Source: Acipenser ruthenus
Lineage: Eukaryota; Chordata; Actinopteri; Acipenseriformes; Acipenseridae
DNA length: 64,000 nucleotides
Reading direction: 5' to 3'
NCBI RefSeq assembly: GCF_902713425.1
Contig: NC_081217.1
Location: 12,606,589 to 12,670,588, forward strand
Under the pieces are notes generated by a model. The model was not told where the DNA came from, searched no databases, and was given only the letters and a program-made list of their open reading frames with translations. The first letter of the stretch is position 1; the number at the start of each line of letters is the position of its first letter. Of the stretch, positions 30,007 through 42,388 are shown one piece after another. Position numbers and translations under genes: made by a program.

Positions 30007-33000
30007 ATGGAACGGCATCTAATGAAAAGGAAAAGGTACCTTTTACCACAAGAAGATGAGGATATTTCAGAAAACAAGCGTGTCCCTTCTCGAACAAAAA
30101 CCTGTTGGAAAAAGTAAGTATGTTTCATAATGAAATATTGAGATAGTAAAGTAAATATACAATTAATATAATATTAACTGTTTATGCAGTCTGATTTTAC
30201 AGTAAAACAATGGAATATTTTCAAACAATGTGCGAGGAACAGACTAATCAATAAATCGAAGACGAAAAGTTTTGTAAAATTTATTTCGGTAATCTGTTGC
30301 TTTGCAGAACACAGTATGGAATTCATTAAATACATTTGAAAGTAATCAGTGATATAATTCTGACGTATTTTCAAATTTTGCTAAACATATCTTTTTCACA
30401 AATGTTAAATTGCAAACGAGGGTTACCATTAGTTTTATAAAATACGTTTACAGTTATTTTTCCAAAGTGTTTATTTTTTTCATTATTAGACTACAGATGG
30501 TTGTGTGTTAGAAAGTGCAAACTCTTATCTTCAGCAGGTATGTACAGTATTTCAAATAATACAGACTAATATCCTGGACTTTTTGTTTTGTTTTAAGCTT
30601 TGGGATCTGGTCTTGATACATTTATTTTGATCGTTTTTATTTTATTTTTATGTAACAGTGTAAATACGCACACATCCTTGCCATAAATATGTCTTACATT
30701 ATGTAATATGGTTAAACACAATAATGTATGTTAATTCAACAGAACGAAATGCAATCGGATCAGTCTCTGTTCAGTGATTCAACAGCATTTCAGACGGAAC
30801 ATGTAAATGAGGTATGCAGAAGTGCATGTGTTTTCTCAACACTATATATGTGTGAGTTAGGTAAATATGTATGTGTATATATCTATACCTATGTATGTTT
30901 TTCAGTGTGGACTTAAGCCTAGAGATAGAGAGATATACTTACATGTAACGTTTGTTTGTGTCTGTATGTGTTTTAAATAATAATAGTACATTTCATTTAT
31001 TGCCACAGGTTGAAAATGAAAACACAGAACATGTAGGTGACTCTTCCTTGCAAATGACAGAAGAAAAGAGTCGTCTTGCGATACTATCTTTTGTTCTGAG
31101 ACATGGATTAACACACGTTGCTGTAAATGATTTGCTAAAGCTTATTCAAATGCATTGTGAAGATAAATCATCAGTGCCATCAACCAAATACTTTTTTGAG
31201 AAGCCTTTGCTTGAATTTGTTGATGTGCTTCAGTTTCATCATTATTGTATTCACTGTGATCAATATCTAGGTGTGCTTGATTCATCACGGAAAACAACTA
31301 CCTGTAGTTTTTGTTCAGCACCTGTTAATATGTGTGAAAATATGAAAAATGGATATTTTTTTATATATGTACCTTTGGAAAGTCAACTAAGAGATATTTT
31401 AGAAAACCACGGAGTTCATAGTGTGTGTTTTGAACCTAAAATACCGAATAACACAATAACGGATTTTGATGATGGTGACTTGTATAAAGCATTTAGAGGT
31501 ACATCCCCTAATGACGACATGCTTACACTTACATTTAACTGTGATGGTGTCCTGGTATTCAAATCGTCTAAATTCAACATGTGGCCAATACTGTGTTCTG
31601 TCAATGAACTGCCACCTAATATAAGAAGCAAACATGTGCTTCTATGTGGCTTGTGGTTTGGTATGGAAAAACCTAAAATGTATTCATTTCTAGAACCCTT
31701 TGTCAATGAATGCATACAGCTTTCAAAGACAGGGTTAAACTGGCAAGATCCAAAGGATGATTCTTTGAAAAACATAAAGGTTTATACATTATGTGGTGTG
31801 TGTGATTCTGTGGCAAAACCGCTGGTTCAGAATTTTAAGCAGTTTAATGGAAAATATGGATGTAGTTTATGTAGTTAAAAAGGGTGTGGAACTGTGAGAG
31901 TTTATCCTCATACATCTGAAATTCCTGAAGAAAGAGAGCACACTACAACTGTGGCATTGAGTGAAATAGCAGTTAGAGAAGGTACAGACATCCTCGGAGT
32001 AAAAGGGCCCTCTCCCCTTATATATATGCCCAAATTTGGTTTAATTCATGGCATGGTACCAGATTATATGCTCTGTGTACTTTTAGGTGTATGCTGTCAG
32101 TTAGCAACGTTATGGTTTGAATCCAAATACCACAGTCAACCATGGTATATTGGTAATTGCATGAGGGAAGTTGACAAATTTTTACTATCTATTCAGCCTC
32201 CAAGTTCAATATCAAGAACACCATGCTCCATCACATTACGTAAATATTGGAAAGCACACGAGTGGCAAACATGGCTGTTATACTACAGCTTACCTTTACT
32301 GAAAGATACGTTACCCACTGCCTATTACTCTCATTGGGCACTGCTAGTGGGGGGAATAAGTGTTTTGTTATCATCCAATTTAAGTAGAGAGGAAATAACA
32401 CATGCAAATGAAGCACTTGTTTACTTTGTTGCTTGTGTAGAAGACCTTTATGGTAAAGAGCACATGAGCTTTAATATACATATGCTTCTGCATCTGGCGA
32501 AATCTGTGACAAATTGGGGCCCTCTTTGGTGCCATTCAGCCTTTGTATTTGAAAATTGTAATGGTAAATTGTTAGATTTGGTAAAAAAAACAAAAACAGT
32601 AAAGCCGTGCCTTTGCAAGTGTGCAAAAACGTTTTTAATGTTGAGAGCTTTGCCGCAGATTGCAAAGCCACACTTGTGGACTGCTTCAGCTGAATTCCAG
32701 CTGTTCTTTTTAAGAATGACATCCACAGATCACCATATCCATAGTGTTGACAAATACAATGGTGTCACAGCACTTGGTGCACCTAAAATTAGAATAATTT
32801 CTGAAAAACTCTATATTTGTCTGCACACTGCTTTAAGCACTGTTGACAGCATTACAATGGTTAAGTATTAAGAAAGAATTGTTGTAAATGAGGAAGTGAT
32901 TCACTCCCAGAAATATACTCGATCTGTAAAAATAAATAATTGCATTGTAATGCTAAAGGATAAAAGTGCGTTCAAGATTTCAATTTTTATAGCATTGATG

Positions 33001-33129
33001 ACTGACAAGGGACAAGAACAATGTTATGCAATTGGTAGACATGGACCTTGTACAAATCAAACACTCGTCAAAAGAACCACAGTCAAGACTACTCTGAGTT
33101 ACATGAAAATGCATGGTAATCACATGTAG
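30007..33129 (+). pseudogene. Tnp2/DUF4218-type transposase, four exons, two in-frame stops
   Basis: Exons at 30007-30113, 30512-30537, 30743-30811 and 31009-33129 join in phase. The long exon has a Cys-rich finger (CIHCDQYLG...CSFCSAP), LTFNCDGVLVFKSS and ELPPNIRSKHVLLCGLWFG typical of the Tnp2 catalytic region, GKYGCSLC, then NIHMLLHLAKSVTNWGPLW and SAFVFENCNGKL of DUF4218. These are families found in CACTA transposases. Two TAA codons (31876, 32869) lie in frame with coding sequence on both sides, so this copy is probably dead. The frame is otherwise well kept, suggesting fairly recent loss. Confidence 0.75.
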
Positions 33130-34794
33130 AAAATCAAATGACATTTTGTGTCAAATGATTAAAATATATGATTCCAAGTAAGAAAAAGATACAAATGCAA
33201 ATACTGTACCAATTACAGATGTAATAATTGGTGATACATGTGTGGACTATGCTGGACAGATCATGTTATATAGAACATTGATCTTCAATTTCTGTCTGTG
33301 TTTTGTCCCAATAACCCATTTTCTTGACAATTTATCTTTCAGTCAAGAATTTACATCTCAAAGTATAAGTAGCAGCATGTGTTTTAAGGCTGATTTGCTT
33401 ACCGTTGACCATTCTGACCATAAAGACTACAATCAGCACCCTCTTTCAGGTGTGACTCTTGTGAGAATCAGAAGGAACTGCTGCAGCTGCTTATACACCG
33501 CTCTGTAATATGTGGCATAATATGATTGTGTATTTTTTATTGAACAGGTGCATTGTGGATAGTTCCAGGTTTGTTTTACAAGGTTGCTTACCATAACTAT
33601 TTTGATGAAAGCAAAATGTAAAAACATGTTTTTACATTTAGGTAATAAATGTAATATAACTTTCAACTTGTTCTAATTCTCCCATCATCTGTCTTAGTGT
33701 CTGTGTAAAGGAATGTTTGTTGTGTAAAAAAAGACATTTTAAACTGGGTTAAATTCAAAGTTCTCAAGGTTGTCAAGGTTTTCCAACACCCCCCCCCCCC
33801 CCCCTCCCCCCCAAACATACTGTGGAATTATTTTAGTCAGGATTCTAAACATTGAGTTCAGATAAAAATTGCTATACTGTATGTGCAGTTTTACAGAGTC
33901 CATACCATATTTTTAATTGTTATAGCATGTTAAAATTCTTAAATATTTTGGGTGGTATAATAATGTATTGTACAAAACATAAAAAAGTGTATGTGTATTG
34001 TAAATTTCCACAACATTACTTTTAATTCAAGGTGTTTATTTTATAATAAACTGGCTTTTGTCTCATTTGTCTGAAAGTAAACAAAGATGTTGTTCCATAA
34101 ATGAAATCTATCTATATCAATGTATCTGTCTATCTGACTATCATTACATCTATTGTTTCAGGTGACAAACATACTAGTTACATCTAAGTAGTTTTGTATT
34201 TCCTTTAAAATATAATTCTTACCATTTAAAGAAGCAATTTCATTTTAGTATTGGTTATAATTTAAAAGACTTTCACATATGATCATGTCATATTTTATGT
34301 ATCAATATTTGTAGTGCCAAATTGAATCCCTATACTATGCATGCAATGTGAATTTTGTCCATGCTAACTTGTAGCACTAGCTACATGAATGCAGCAGAAG
34401 TAATTTTCTGCCTGCTGCTCTTAATTGAGTATCAGAATACCAGGCCAGGTTAAGTTAATTGTCTATTAAATTGCTAAATAAGTAATTTTGTCCTTGTTTC
34501 TAAAGTGGGCTTTTCAGATTCATAAGGTAACTTAGGTGAAGCTATATCAATTTACTGTCAGTTTTTGGTAAGGGGTTTATCTCTGCACTGGTCTCTCTTG
34601 TTTTAACTGAATGATCTTTTCCTAAATTTCCACATGGAAGTTCTAATTAGAGTCAGGTGTTGCTAATTGCCTTGGCAAAGGGCTTATTGAGCTTGATTTA
34701 TCATTGTCTAAGTATCTTAATTGGGAACCCTTTAAATATGGCTATTACTTCCTGGGCAGGGGGTGGTTCCTTTTCTGGGTGATTCTTTTTTGGG

Positions 34795-34905
34795 TGTGGT
34801 GTGGTGTGGTGTGGTGTGGTGTGGTGTGGTGTGGTGTGGTGTGGTGTGGTGTGGTTGCAGAGGCAGAGGCAGAGGCAGAGGCAGAGGCAGAGGCAGAGGC
34901 AGAGT
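34795..34905 (+). repeat. GTGGT and AGAGGC arrays
   Basis: About 12 units of a five-base repeat are followed directly by about eight units of a six-base repeat. Confidence 0.95.
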
Positions 34906-35284
34906 GTTTGGAGGAAAGAGCAGAGTTTTTTGAAGAAGGTTACTGTCTATAAAAGAGAGATCGGAAAGCAATGATCGGTTGGTTGTTAGAAACAGTGTAT
35001 TTTTTTCTAATCTGCCATTTTTCAGTTGGAAAGTAACCAGTTATCAAATCTCCTGCCCAATGGAAACTATCTACATCATTCAAATTGTTTATTTTTTGTC
35101 CTAAGAGTAACAACAGTGACTAATCAATTTATTATCCAAATCATCACTTTTTGTCTCACTACCTGGTTGGAAACTCCAAGCTCGACAGGACCAAGGAAGA
35201 ACTGGGTGAGATCCCCTGATGGGGAGGAATCTTATTTTCTGCTGCTGGATTATCTGTTTGGTTCTAACTGTTTGGGATTATTAT

Positions 35285-35476
35285 CATTTTGTTTATTTAT
35301 CAGGGTTTAACGAGCGCCTTGCATAGAAGTCTCATTTTGTTTATTTATCGGGGTTTAACGAGCACCTCGCATAGAAGTCTCATTTTGTTTATTTATCGGG
35401 GTTTAACGAGCACCTCGCATAGAAGTCTCATTTTGTTTATTTATCGGGGTTTAACGAGCACCTCGCATAGAAGTCT
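35285..35476 (+). repeat. 48-bp tandem repeat, four units
   Basis: The units begin CATTTTGTTTATTTATC and end AGAAGTCT. They are nearly identical, open in one frame and encode FIYRGLTSTSHRS-like repeats. No coding context supports translation. Confidence 0.9.
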
Positions 35477-36240
35477 CTTTTTGTTTTTTTTTCTTTTTTG
35501 TTTTGTTTAAACTTTACTGGCTCAACCTGCATTCCCAATATGGACTTGATATAACAGCTTGGGACTTTTAAAGTATTGCTTGTGGTTGTTTCTTGGACAT
35601 TATGTTTTTTTTCTATAAGGACTGCCTGATGGACTCTGTGAAACGCTTTAATCAACATGGGCATGTTAGGCTGTACATTTACTAAATGTTTGATCTGTCC
35701 TATGATTAGTATTAATGTGGTCTCTGCTGAACATTTGTGAATGGTCCAAATGCTGTCTGATTAAAACTCATGTACATCAAATGTTTTAAACCTCTGTTAA
35801 CAAATAATATTCCACACATATTCAATAACATCTGCTATGTGAATTCTGGTGCTGTCTTATGATTTAATTTTCTTAATATTTTCTATGTCTGTCGCATAAT
35901 CCTACTACTTTGGAGAGTTTATATTGTTCAGGGTAGTTTACTTGTAATTCCGTCACAAAATACTAGTTTATTGGACGTTGCTTAAGGATTGGGTTTGTTA
36001 CAAACTTAACACACCAAATATATCAATTAAACAATAAGAAATGTTGTACCTGAATCAGAGTTCAGTTAAATGCGCAGACATACAAAATTTTATAGGTATC
36101 TTATATGTAGACATTTACCATATATGTGTCCTTTATATATCCCTGGCAATACACAAGTACAATATAAGCCTTATATGATACACATATGTTTTATAATAGC
36201 CATTCGGAAACTTGTATGAAATATATTTTTTCCATATGGG

Positions 36241-37387
36241 TTATTCTTTTTCTGGTTATATTAAGGAGGGCGACCTGTTTCGTCGCATTCTATATGGGAT
36301 CGCAAGGACACTCCTCTTACAAAAAGAAAATATACGGCAAACAGAGCGATCGCTTCACGGTTAGAAACAAAATCAGAACAGTCTGTTAGCAAATGAGCTT
36401 CATTAAAAAACCACAAAGGCATTACATAAATATTACAGATATGTTTCGTAGACAAAACAGTTGTAACATAATTGAGTACATTTCTAAACAATCTGCAAAT
36501 AACAAACATAATCTCAAAGAACTATAATTTATTTTCAGCTCTTATGAAAGACAAGTATGGTTGCGCATTATATCACATAAAACATGATAATCCTAGCTCT
36601 TCATTTAATCCCTCGGGTTGTACTGTATGGAGATAGAAGATCCATTTTGATTCACATTGTAATAGTTTTTGATCGAGATTATCACCTCCGAGTCTGAAAT
36701 ATTTTTTCGTATGCTGCGGTATTTCAGATCTGAAACGGAATGTTTGGCATCTACAAACTGTCTAGCTAGTGGTGAATGGATATCTTTTCTCCCAATTGAA
36801 CTTTTATGCTCGCTCATTAATGCACAATCGTAAGTGTTTAGTAGTTTTTCCAAAATCTTGCAAATGGCAAGGACAAAAAATCAAATAAATGACGTGTTGA
36901 AGCACAAGTCATCACTTGTAAGACACTGTACTCTTTTTTCGTTGTATGGCTTGTAAAACGCAAACGCATTATCACAGGCGGCACAATTACGACATGGAAA
37001 AAAATCCAGTAGATTTGTCCAGTACACCTAGATCTCTCTAACATGTAAATGAGTCAGCCTTTAATAAACACTAATTGTTCATTTCTGTGTATATGACATT
37101 GTCTATACACAATACCTGTTATGTAAGCCTATTGGTATCAAACCAATTGCAATTAATGCGATCCATGTTTTCAGACAAGTTCGTCTTTTGTACCTTTTTT
37201 TATAAGATACCCACTCGGAACGTGTCCGCCAGCCCCCTAAGGAACACTGGAGCGGTCATCAATAACAGTGAGCAGTTAGCCAAAAACAACACTCGCTGTT
37301 TCCTTCACGCTCAAAAATGAACACTCGCTCTTCCTCGTGGATAGCGAGTCCAAACACTTTAGAAATGCATTTCGCTTGCTTTATATA
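36241..37387 (-). mobile_element. Penelope-like element fragment, GIY-YIG end (copy A)
   Basis: Minus-strand translation around 36605-36990 shows KSSIGRKDIHSPLARQFVDA and related blocks typical of the GIY-YIG endonuclease end of fish Penelope-like elements, preceded by an eroded Cys-rich finger region. The frame is broken and the open part (36605-36853) is short. The right flank up to 37387 (CGGAACGTGTCCGC...) has no gene. The whole segment recurs at 43908-44828. Confidence 0.6.
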
Positions 37388-37438
37388 AAAGTTTATTAGA
37401 AAAATCCATTACATAATCACATCACCAAAACATACATT

Positions 37439-40400
37439 TTACAAAAATAAATCTGTCATTGAATTAATTTTCCATTTTTTCATTGCATTGTTCCTTCCCA
37501 AGTTCTTAATATCCATCCATATATAATCTTTCACTCTACCAAAAACAATTTTACAAAAATCAATTTCTGTTGCTTGATTTTTTGTTTTATTATACAGATG
37601 CATGTTTCTCAACAACCACAAAGCTTCTTTGGCACTGTTGATGATCAGCCATGCCTTCTTCCAATTATCTGTTTTTAAACCCCCTCTTGGCCCATACATA
37701 ATCACATTACATGTTAATTAATTTGTTTTGATAAATTTTTTCAGAAGCACTTTTAACCTCCCCCAACATCCTTTAGCAAACTTACAGTTACAAAAGACAT
37801 GTTCCACCGATTCAGTTTCGTTACAATCAACTCTTACACATGTATCTGTCATTGCCATTTGTCTTTTGTACATAAGCTGCCGACAAGGTATATCCTTCTG
37901 AGTATTAGATAAGCCAGGATATCCTACATTTCTCCACACAACTGTTGACACGTCTGCACACTGAAAATTAACTTTGATTAATTTATCATTTGCCAGTTTC
38001 TTTTTCTGCAAATCTCTAGGTTTCCACTTTGCTTTTGGCCAATCCATCAGATCATATTCTAAAATAAACCGTGAAGCCTTCTTGTATACAAAAGGCATCG
38101 TCTAACTATAGGGCACTGTCAAATTGATATGAATTAAACCCATCCTACTTAAAAAAAAAAAAAAATGTCAAAAAAAAACCTGGCAAAGAAACTACATTTC
38201 TTATTCATCAGAAGAATTGTGTTAATTAGAAAACAGACAATTTGCATACAAATAAATGACATTAGGAAAACCTTTCCCTCCATTCTTCTCCAACATTAGT
38301 TTCCCTTTTTACCTTTTCCATTCTCCCTCCCCAAAAGAAAATAAACAGCTCCCTATTAATCGATTTGCAACATGCTCTATCCGGAGGAAAAACCTTTGCT
38401 ACATATAAGAGCATTGACATAAACACCACTTTAATTATTCATTATTAATTTTACCTTCCATTGACAACTTTCTGGATTTCCAGAAAGTGATTGTCTTTCT
38501 CACTTTACCATCACCGTCACCCAATTCCTTACCCCACTCACATTTTTATCAAATCATGCTTAATTTTAATGTAATCATTCTTCAATTTTAACATTTTCTT
38601 GATTTCATCTCTCTCCTCCCACTCCCCCATACAAAAAGCCTCACTTTTCTCCATATTGATTTTCGAACCAGAAGCTTTCCCATACAAAACCATAATTTTC
38701 AAAGCTTCCTGAATAGAGTAGAAGACTTTACACATCAACGTCACATAATCCATGTATGCTAAGGCTTTAACCTCCTGATGATCAGAGCCAGGAGTTACCA
38801 CCCCCTCAATCTGTGTATTCTTTCTAATTCGCAAAAGTGCAGGTTCTAAACAATAAATATATAACAGGGGTGACAAAGGGCACCCTTGTCTCACCCCTGA
38901 CTTCACCTCAAAACCAGCAGACATAAATCCATTAACAATAACTTTACTACTGATGCCTCTGTACAGCATCTTCACCCATCTAATAAATCTTTGATCCAAA
39001 CCCATGTACTCCTAAACTTTAAACATAAAACTATGATCAACACAATCATAGGCCTTTTCTTGGTCAAGATTAATTAAACATAAAGGTGAATCTCTCTCCT
39101 TTGAATAGATACATGCATCTCTAATCAATACTAAATTCTCAGCAATAGCTCTTCCTGGAACACCACATACTTGGTCAGGATCAATTTGCCGTTATATTTT
39201 GAAACCTAAACATTATCATGGACAAGATCTTAGTCACAATTGAGGAGACTAATAGGCCTCCAGTTATTCAGCTCCTCTTTTTCCCCTTTATTTTTAAATA
39301 GGAGAGTTATCAGCCCTTCACTCATAGAATTGCTCATTAGTCCACTGCTCAAACATTCATTGAAAACTTCTAATAAATCTTCTTTAATCAATTCCCAAAA
39401 GGTGCAATAAAATTCTATGGGCAACCCATCTGATCCAGGAGTCTTACCTGTTTTAAAAGAAAAGCATGCTTCTTTAATCTCATCCAAATTTATATCCCTC
39501 AACAAATCATTATTCTCTTCTAATGTTACCTTGGTTTCCAGACTTAAGAAACAAATCTTGTATTGCAGGATCTGTTTCTCTCTTTTCATAAAGAGATTCA
39601 TAAAACTCCTCTGCAATTTAACATTTCATCTTTTTTCCTTTCAGAACTCCCCCATTCTCAGTTTAAGCCCTGTAGACAACTCTTCTTCCTAAACATTACT
39701 TTAAAGAAACTACTACAAGTCTCGTTTCCTTCCATGTACTTGACTCTAGCCCTAAACATAACCTTTTTTCCATTTCTAAAAACATCTTATACAGTTTCTC
39801 CTTAATATCTCGTATTTCCTCCTTAAATTAAACCCCTGACTCTGCAACCCATACAAGTTTTGTAATCTTTTTTGTAATTTAAAATATTTATTTTTCCTTT
39901 CCTCTGCCCTCCTCCTTCCTAGTGATATAAAATAGCCTTTTGTCCTACTCTTGATCATTTCCCACCATTCACACACCGAATCAAAACACACTTTCAACGC
40001 TGTATACCTTTTTTTAAAAGCCTTAAACAAATCCTGATTCTGTAACAATGCACAATTAAATTTCCAAGAACCTCTTCCATATTCAAAATTGTTAACCAGT
40101 TCAACACATACCACCAAACTCTTGTGGTCTGGAAAAAAAACAGTTTCCAATTCAAAATTTTTCACATTTAAAAACTGTGATACGAAACAAAAATCCTTTC
40201 TAGGAAAGGAGGACTGTGCTTTATTGAACCATGTAAAACCAGGGTCTAATGGGCAAAAGCATTTTGCTGCATCCTTCAAGTGAGCATCTTTCACTATTTA
40301 ACAATTTGCCTGATTCATCTAAATTCCGCTTCCTTTTATCAGCAGGTAACAATCCACAATTAAAATCTCCCGCCACTATTGAAGTTTTGTTGCTCACTAA

Positions 40401-40942
40401 AAGCAATCTTAAGTGTTCAAAAATGTTCCCTCTCTGCACACGTTTGAGCCCCATAAAGATTCACTAAACAAATTTCTGTTTCATGATACTTTATATCAAC
40501 TGCTAACAGACGCCCTGGAATTATATCAGAAACAGATTTAACTTCAATATGAGGGTTTTTAAACAGAATCCCCAACCCTGCAGCCTTTTCTACATTTGAT
40601 CCCACCCAATAGATTTAAGGTAACCAAAAACACTCTCTTATCAGCACCTTTAATACCTCTAACATTTACAGAACATAATTTCAATATCATCATTGTATAA
40701 ACAAGAAAGATAGAAAAAAATGCAAACTTAATCATTTGTTTGTCCCTTTTTCCCCTTTCTTTCTCTCCCACGTTATGCCACTGATAGTCTCCTCTTGTGT
40801 TCTCAATATTGTCCTTGTCTTTGATTATATTGTTATCAGCTCCTTTATCTTTGTCGTTGCCCGTGGCAGCCACCTTTCCATTGTTATCTGACTGTACAGC
40901 CTGTTCAGGCTTCCGTTTACCGGTCTGCTGTATAATCTCCAT
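37439..40942 (-). pseudogene. ORF2 of Tx1-like LINE 1: endonuclease and reverse transcriptase
   Basis: The endonuclease part (about 40220-40720) has NVRGIKGADKRVFL and SIVAGDFNCGLL, as in APE-type enzymes. The RT part includes FKTGKTPGSDGLPIEFY (near 39500), NNWRPISLLNCD (39235) and VRQGCPLSPLLY (near 38900). The catalytic box reads AYMDYV in place of the usual A-D-D, so this copy cannot be active. A Cys/His-rich tail (ETESVEHVFCNCKF, near 37800) closes it. Several frame breaks split it. Confidence 0.75.
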
Positions 40943-40987
40943 TTCATTATCGGCGTTATCCTCCTCTGCAGAGATATCGGGCTCATT

Positions 40988-41851
40988 TTAAGAAAACTCT
41001 GAGCTATACAGGTCCTCTTTAAGACTCCCGTTTTCATCCTGCTGTTCCTCTGTTCTCTCTTTGCTGGCTTCCTCCTCCCTTTCAACATCCTGCTGTTTTA
41101 CTCTCTGTCCTATAACTATATTGGTATACAAATCTGGGCAAGTTTTGAAAACATGGCCCTCTTCCGCACACAGATTGCAGTGTTTCTCCTCATGGCAGAG
41201 AGCAGTTACATGCGGCCCTCCACAGTTCTTGCATTTAGTTACAGAACAACTCACAGCCAGGTGTCCCAGTTGTCCACAGTTACGACACAGCTTCGGCATC
41301 CCATTGTATACAACAAACCCACGAGCTGCCCCCAAAGTCACATTACTGGGAAGGTGACGCACCCCACCAATCCCCTCTGGATCCTTAAACCGTTGAATGA
41401 GCCACTGACGTGCTCCATTCCACACTTTGCGGCTAGATGAAGTAACTTTGCAGTATCTCTTAAGCCATGTTTCCACGTCATATTCATGAACAGACTCATT
41501 ATAAAACTGTTTAGTCACAACTTTAATCTCCCGGTCAGACAGAGGTTCAACCAAAAAATGTTTCGGAGGAAGTTCATTCTTTCTCATTCTATATCGTTGT
41601 AAAAACTTTTCCATTTTTTCAGAATTGACAAAACTTACATCAAAGCTTGCTTCAGTTCCAGGTCTCTTGATCAAACAATGCAGGTCTTTTGGTGAAGTCT
41701 CCAACATTTTCTGGATAATCTTTCTACTGAAGTAGATTCTAGTTAGGTAATTCTCTTCAATTTTGCCGCACAATGTAAGACGAATTACATTGTGCCTCCG
41801 CACACCTGGTTGCATCGGCATAACCACAGCTCCTGAAGAAAGCCCCTCCAA
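40988..41851 (-). CDS. ORF1 of Tx1-like LINE 1: nucleic-acid-binding protein with three CCHC-type knuckles
   Basis: This 287-residue open frame has an RRM-like N-terminal part (VIRLTLCGKI and DVSFVNSEKMEKFLQRY), then CRNCGQLGHLAVSC, CKNCGGPHVTALC and CNLCAEEGHVFKTC near residues 185-240, and an acidic, Glu-rich tail. It is typical of Tx1-clade ORF1 proteins that coat the LINE RNA. It remains fully open although ORF2 is dead. Confidence 0.8.
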   Translation of the reverse strand: MEGLSSGAVVMPMQPGVRRHNVIRLTLCGKIEENYLTRIYFSRKIIQKMLETSPKDLHCLIKRPGTEASFDVSFVNSEKMEKFLQRYRMRKNELPPKHFLVEPLSDREIKVVTKQFYNESVHEYDVETWLKRYCKVTSSSRKVWNGARQWLIQRFKDPEGIGGVRHLPSNVTLGAARGFVVYNGMPKLCRNCGQLGHLAVSCSVTKCKNCGGPHVTALCHEEKHCNLCAEEGHVFKTCPDLYTNIVIGQRVKQQDVEREEEASKERTEEQQDENGSLKEDLYSSEFS

Positions 41852-42060
41852 ATCCCGGCAGAAGACTTCCTCCGAAGCAGGAATGCTTTACACAATCTCT
41901 AGATATTTTATCAATTCTGTTGGGGGGGGGGGGGAAATACTGAAATGATCCCTGAAAGTATTGTTCTATGGGCAACTGGCCGACCGTCTCCCTCCAACTC
42001 TGAGTGACACCGGTAGCTGTGCCGGTGACAAACAGGAGCACTTTCATATAATGCAATTGC

Positions 42061-42323
42061 TGTAGCCCAGTGAGGTGTTACAATAACATTTCAAACTCAT
42101 TCCAGTCTGCAGGCGGTTAAAAGCTTAATTGGGTTCAAGTTTCTCGTATGATTTAAAAGTACGAGCCAGTTGCCTCATTTGCATTGCCTGCCTTCCTCCT
42201 TTAAAGTGTAAAGTCCATCAAATGTGTGCGTAAAATCTGATGAATACGATTGCCATTTGACCATAAATATTTTAGTTATATGCATAGTGTTCTGTTGGGC
42301 TCCGAGGGTGTTATCTAATAAAA
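42061..42323. other. Non-coding sequence between LINE 1 and the tRNA unit
   Basis: No gene or repeat I can name. Confidence 0.4.
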
Positions 42324-42388
42324 CAACGTAATCGGTGAGCGCGTTTGGCTTCACCAAAACGTTGCGGTTTCAAGCCCACGCAGGGACG
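42324..42388 (+). pseudogene. tRNA-Asn-derived remnant
   Basis: AATCGGTGAGCGCGTTTGGC and TCAAGCCCACGCAGGGACG match the D arm and the T arm to acceptor of tRNA-Asn, but the anticodon region reads CTTCACC and the 5' acceptor is lost. Confidence 0.5.

Larger units (their letters stand above)
25881..36240. mobile_element. CACTA/EnSpm-like DNA transposon with BEN-domain gene and Tnp2-type transposase
   Basis: The ends are inverted repeats: CCCACATGGAAAAAA on the left and TTTTTTCCATATGGG on the right, with further similarity inward (CATATAAGTTT versus CATACAAGTTT). A related locus at about 43890-43920 runs from the same left flank (CTGCAGTAAATCA) to the same right flank (ATTAAGGAGGGCGACCTG) without it. 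Inside are two divergent spliced genes. Both termini are dense in TATATG-type subterminal motifs. The ends do not read CACTA, so the superfamily rests on the Tnp2/DUF4218-like transposase. The target duplication is at most 2-3 bp (TT on both sides). Confidence 0.75.
33130..36240. other. Right non-coding arm of the transposon with several simple repeats
   Basis: There is no convincing gene in 3.1 kb. It holds a C run (33788-33812), a GTGGT array (about 34795-34855), a six-base AGAGGC array (about 34857-34905), four 48-bp units (35285-35476) and, from about 36090, TATATG subterminal motifs. The length suggests possible captured or nested sequence that I cannot name. Confidence 0.5.
37388..42060 (-). 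mobile_element. Tx1-like LINE (number 1)
   Basis: Read on the minus strand it has a 5' leader (near 41900-42060), ORF1 with zinc knuckles, then ORF2 with endonuclease and reverse transcriptase parts and a 3' end abutting TTTCGCTTGC. ORF order and motifs place it in the Tx1/L1 group. The 5' limit is approximate. Confidence 0.75.

Noticed and set aside
34704-35510. Coding potential across the GTGGT, AGAGGC and 48-bp arrays
   Set aside because: Open only because simple repeats lack stops; no domain, start context or splice structure supports a protein.
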